Source: Lachnospiraceae bacterium (GTDB lineage Bacteria > Bacillota > Clostridia > Lachnospirales > Lachnospiraceae). From it: 48,578 nucleotides of DNA. The notes under the pieces were generated by a model. It did no database searches and was not told where the DNA came from. It saw only the letters and a program-made list of their open reading frames with translations. Position numbers and translations under genes: made by a program. Below, piece after piece: positions 45,469 through 48,578 of this stretch (the first letter of the stretch is position 1; every line of letters begins with the position of its first letter). Where the stretch lies: contig JAQUXP010000028.1 in the NCBI GenBank assembly GCA_028692395.1, positions 1-48,578 on the forward strand, read 5' to 3'.

Positions 45469-46674
45469 TTGAAGCTTGTAAACCAACAATTAATTAAAAA
45501 TACAAATTTGAAACAAATATACACCTGTGTTTATCAGAATCAGGGTATATCACGCGCTGCACTTGCAAAGCAGACACGTCTAAGTAAAACAACCGTATCC
45601 ACGCTTGTGGACGAATTGATTGCAAAAGGATTTATTCTGGATTCCGGTACCGCATCCGAAACTACAAATGTCGGCCGAAAACCAAATTCCCTGGAGATCA
45701 GAACCGGAAAATATTATGTTCTTGTCTTACGATGGGAACCATCCTATATTGATGTACACCTGACTGATATCAGTGGGATGACTACACCTGTGAAACGTCT
45801 GGAGGTTCATCCGGATGATTCTTACGTGGATCTGTCCGATACCTGTGTCCATGACCTGATTCCATCCCGGATTGCAGGAGAAAAGGTTTTGGGGATCTGC
45901 ATTGTTGTACCGGCGATGATTGACATGAACGCCGAAGAAATCTATACCACATCTCTGCAGTTTTCAGCCACAGATGCAGAGGTAATCCCAAGGTTGAAAA
46001 AGGTTTTCTCTGACTACCCCGTTGCCTTGCTAAATGATACTGCCTGTTTTTCCTATGCGGAAAAAATATTTGCCCGTGTAAACGAGCCGGACTTTGCCTT
46101 TATTAACTTCGATCGAGGTATTGGCGCAACACTTTTTATTAACAATGTTATGCTGGGCCGTGCCACCGCATCCTATACACAGTTTGGGCATTACTCCATT
46201 GATCCCGAGGGAAAGCAGTGTGCCTGCGGTAACAAAGGCTGCCTGGAGCTTATGATCAGCGAAGACTCCCTTAAAGAACGACTTATAAAGCGAGGCTGTA
46301 CCTCTGCACTGAAAAAGAAGTCCAGTGTGTCCTATGGGGATCTTGGACAGGCTGCTTTATATGGAGACCTTTCTGCTGCACAGGTTATACGTGATATTGC
46401 CCTTGAATTTTCTCAGGCATTAAGCAATCTGATCTGCACTGTTCATCCAAAGACCATTATTATTGGCGGAAAAGGCCATGAACTTGGAGTTCTTTTCCTG
46501 GATGAGATTAAAAAGAATATACATAATAGCAGTTTTCATCGTATGACGGACTCTGTAACCATTCGCTATAGTCTGCTGGATTCTAATTCCTGTTTTAGTG
46601 GAGCTATGAAGTATTTTTTTGATATTCATTTTCAATTTATCCAAGATTACACGCACACCTTTCATCTCGGTTAA
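45469..46674 (+). CDS. ROK family transcriptional repressor, copy 2
   Basis: Paralogue of the preceding gene, 401 residues from TTG 45469 (GGGAGAACACAG upstream). 'TRLSKTTVSTLVDELI' in the recognition helix is identical to copy 1, so both may bind the same operator. The zinc motif reads CACGNKGCLE, and the effector region 'LNDTACFSYAE' keeps the same plan. Differences lie mainly in the central ROK domain, which suggests a different inducer. It starts 24 bases after copy 1 and is followed within 10 bases by a dehydrogenase gene, so all form one operon. Confidence 0.9.
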   Translation: MKLVNQQLIKNTNLKQIYTCVYQNQGISRAALAKQTRLSKTTVSTLVDELIAKGFILDSGTASETTNVGRKPNSLEIRTGKYYVLVLRWEPSYIDVHLTDISGMTTPVKRLEVHPDDSYVDLSDTCVHDLIPSRIAGEKVLGICIVVPAMIDMNAEEIYTTSLQFSATDAEVIPRLKKVFSDYPVALLNDTACFSYAEKIFARVNEPDFAFINFDRGIGATLFINNVMLGRATASYTQFGHYSIDPEGKQCACGNKGCLELMISEDSLKERLIKRGCTSALKKKSSVSYGDLGQAALYGDLSAAQVIRDIALEFSQALSNLICTVHPKTIIIGGKGHELGVLFLDEIKKNIHNSSFHRMTDSVTIRYSLLDSNSCFSGAMKYFFDIHFQFIQDYTHTFHLG

Positions 46675-46683
46675 GGAGGCAAT

Positions 46684-47697
46684 ATGTTAAAAATCGCTCT
46701 GGTTGGCACAGGATTTATTGGTGAAACACACTTGAAGGTGTGGCAGGCTATGAAAAATGCGCAAATTACAGCTGTCTGTACAACAACGCCTGAAAAAGGA
46801 GCCTATATTGCAAAAAAATACGCCTGCAGACACTACCAAAATCTAAGTGAACTGCTTTCCTGCGAAGATGTCGATATTGTAGATATCTGCACACCAACCT
46901 TTCTCCACGAGCAGAATGTCATGACTGCCGCCTCTTTTGGAAAGCATATTATCTGTGAAAAGCCTTTGACATTAACGCTTGAATCTATGGATCGAATTAT
47001 ATCCAGGGTAAATGAGACAGGTATTTATCTGCTGACGGGACAGGTTTTACGCTTTTGGACAGAATATGTCACCGTAAAAGAATTGTTTGACTCCGGTGCT
47101 ATCGGCAAGGTACACGGAGTCTATGCCCATCGTCTGGCCCAGTATCCGCCAGACACCTCCTGGCGTCACGATTCCGGCAATAGTGGTGGGGGATTATTCG
47201 ACCTCACCCTGCACGATGTAGACTTTCTGCTGTATCTTTTTGGAGAGGTAGACACCCTTTATGCCACCGGATATAAAAGTGCTTCCGGCTGCTGGGATCA
47301 TGTAAGTGTACTCCTCACCTTCAAAAGCGGTATCAACGCCACCATTGAAGGTGTGCTGGGGATGACGAATGGCTATCCCTTCTCTACCACGCTTAGAATT
47401 ATCGGTGAATACGGTACCGTAGACTATGACATGTCAGCGGGTGTGAACATCGAAAAGCTTGATCAGTCAAGAAGCTCTGTCATCTTTTACCAAAATGATC
47501 ATTCACCAAAGCTGTTGGAACCAGCTGCTTCCAGAACAGATTTTGATGCAGAGCTTCATTATTTTGCACACTGTGTGGAATCTCACACACCTCCCGACAA
47601 AGTTTTGCTTTCTGAGGTGCGGTATTCTCTTAAGATTTTACTGGCAATACAGGAATCACTGGAAACTCATCAACTAATTCATCTCTATAAGCATTAG
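46684..47697 (+). CDS. Gfo/Idh/MocA family dehydrogenase
   Basis: Dehydrogenase of 337 residues. The Rossmann start is IALVGTGFIGETH; 'HIICEKPLTLTLESMD' holds the catalytic Lys; 'GGLFDLTLHDVDFLLYLFGEV' is the active-site Asp/His helix. TAAGGAGG precedes the ATG and overlaps the ROK stop. Third gene of the ROK operon. Together with the other two Gfo/Idh/MocA genes in this locus it suggests stepwise oxidation or epimerisation of a sugar or polyol. Substrate not identifiable. Confidence 0.92.
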   Translation: MLKIALVGTGFIGETHLKVWQAMKNAQITAVCTTTPEKGAYIAKKYACRHYQNLSELLSCEDVDIVDICTPTFLHEQNVMTAASFGKHIICEKPLTLTLESMDRIISRVNETGIYLLTGQVLRFWTEYVTVKELFDSGAIGKVHGVYAHRLAQYPPDTSWRHDSGNSGGGLFDLTLHDVDFLLYLFGEVDTLYATGYKSASGCWDHVSVLLTFKSGINATIEGVLGMTNGYPFSTTLRIIGEYGTVDYDMSAGVNIEKLDQSRSSVIFYQNDHSPKLLEPAASRTDFDAELHYFAHCVESHTPPDKVLLSEVRYSLKILLAIQESLETHQLIHLYKH

Positions 47698-47709
47698 GAG
47701 GATCTGCTT

Positions 47710-48578
47710 ATGAAAAAACTGAATGCAGCAATTATTGGCTGTGGCCGTATCTCTGTCTGCTATGAGGACGCATTTCATCGTCTCTCTGATTATGTCAACA
47801 TTGTCTATGCTGTCGATATTGACGAAGAAAAAGCGAAGAGTTTTGCAGAAAAATTCAGCTGTAATTACACAACATCCTTTGATGAGATTCTGAATAAAGA
47901 CATAGATGTGGTACATCTTTGTCTGCCTCATTATCTCCATCCGATTATGGCAGTTAAAGCTATGAAAGCAGGAATTCATGTTCTCACAGAAAAACCGATA
48001 GCAATCTCACTGCAGGATGCCGATGAGATGATTAAGGTTCAAAAAGAAACCGGCGTAAAACTGGGGGTTATATTTCAAACCCGGTATACTAAGAGTGTGG
48101 AATTATTAAAGAAGTTCGCTTCGGAAGAACGTTTTGGAAAAATCATCAGTGCCCGGTCTTCTCTCACCTGGAATCGCCCCTATGAATACTACACGGGAAA
48201 TGACTGGAAAGGCACCTGGGACAAAGAAGGCGGCGGTGTTCTCATCGATCAGGCAATACACAGTATTGACCGTGTTCGCTATATTCTTGGAAGTGATGTG
48301 TCATGGATTGACGGAAGTGTACACAATCGCTGCCATCATGGCTGCACCTCTGACAGGCGTGAAATTCTTGTTGAGGATGCCGCTGATGCTGCAATTAAGT
48401 TTGAAAATGGTTGTATTTACAATCTGTATGCCTGCAACTACTATTCAGCAGATGCTCCTATCACCATCGAATTTCAGTGCGAGCACGGAAAGATGGGGTT
48501 AATTCAGGATATGGGATATTACGAAGCAGACGGCTGCTATACAGAGATCAGAAACACCTACGAGACAACCAGTGTTGG
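47710..48578 (+). CDS. Gfo/Idh/MocA family dehydrogenase, 3' end outside window
   Basis: Open frame from ATG 47710, with TAGGAGGATCTG upstream, running without a stop to the window edge (289 complete codons). It translates as 'MKKLNAAIIGCGRISVCYEDAF', a Rossmann start, then 'HVLTEKPIAISLQDADEM' with the catalytic Lys, and 'GGGVLIDQAIHSIDRVRYILG', the substrate-domain helix. 'TRYTKSVELLKKF' also fits the family. It begins 12 bases after the preceding dehydrogenase gene, so the operon continues beyond the window. Confidence 0.9.
   Translation, partial: MKKLNAAIIGCGRISVCYEDAFHRLSDYVNIVYAVDIDEEKAKSFAEKFSCNYTTSFDEILNKDIDVVHLCLPHYLHPIMAVKAMKAGIHVLTEKPIAISLQDADEMIKVQKETGVKLGVIFQTRYTKSVELLKKFASEERFGKIISARSSLTWNRPYEYYTGNDWKGTWDKEGGGVLIDQAIHSIDRVRYILGSDVSWIDGSVHNRCHHGCTSDRREILVEDAADAAIKFENGCIYNLYACNYYSADAPITIEFQCEHGKMGLIQDMGYYEADGCYTEIRNTYETTSV

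Overview
The window reads as a chromosomal segment of a moderately GC-rich gut Firmicute, most likely a Lachnospiraceae member (Blautia/Dorea-like). The basis is the Clostridia-type gene set: a long-form HPF next to secA and a frameshifted prfB, sugar ABC importers without their own ATPase, YesM/YesN two-component regulation and a lysine riboswitch. No rRNA, tRNA, CRISPR array or insertion sequence was recognised. The right end cuts through a gene.

Layout. (1) 130-4484: a tightly overlapping six-gene plus-strand operon for an ABC transporter, alternating membrane proteins with two extracytoplasmic beta-domain proteins. (2) 4604-6464: an M56 (BlaR1-like) membrane zinc peptidase followed by a tiny secreted peptide, facing a BlaI/MecI-type repressor across a 29-bp hairpin. 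(3) 6481-13126, minus strand: housekeeping block hpf, ABC-F ribosome protection gene, secA, prfB. The ABC-F gene has its own promoter and a leader that looks like a ribosome-stalling attenuator with a three-residue reading frame. prfB keeps its programmed +1 frameshift. A large hairpin and three tandem repeats lie between secA and prfB. (4) 13356-16549: a GT4 glycosyltransferase and an AbiE toxin-antitoxin pair. (5) 16822-27316: a carbohydrate-use region with a GH5 enzyme, two permeases and a binding protein, plus YesN/YesM regulators sharing an apparent operon with a eukaryote-type HisA and an S66 peptidase. (6) 27437-32401: an Asn/Thr-rich lipoprotein, dapB and dapA under a lysine riboswitch, an amylosucrase-like GH13 enzyme and an SSB-like protein. 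(7) 32619-38357: typA, a wall-associated polysaccharide deacetylase, an AraC regulator and a GH51 arabinofuranosidase. (8) 38631-48578: a second sugar importer operon with a TIM-barrel isomerase and a Gfo/Idh/MocA dehydrogenase, divergent from two tandem ROK regulators and two more Gfo/Idh/MocA genes (the last cut by the window end).

How it fits together. Two separate glycan or glycoside import units (LplABC/GH5 and SBP-permease/isomerase/dehydrogenase) each have local regulators, and both would need a shared ATPase from elsewhere. Both show a stem-loop between the binding-protein gene and the first permease gene, as expected for differential expression.

Most unusual observations: two large hairpins, about 30 kb apart, with unrelated long stems but the same 20-nt apical loop (19/20 identical); the second hairpin's base carries the stop codons of both convergent neighbours. 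Next are the ABC-F leader attenuator, the M56/peptide/BlaI module and the eukaryote-type HisA. Function statements are from reading translated sequence and remembered family motifs; no database search was run.
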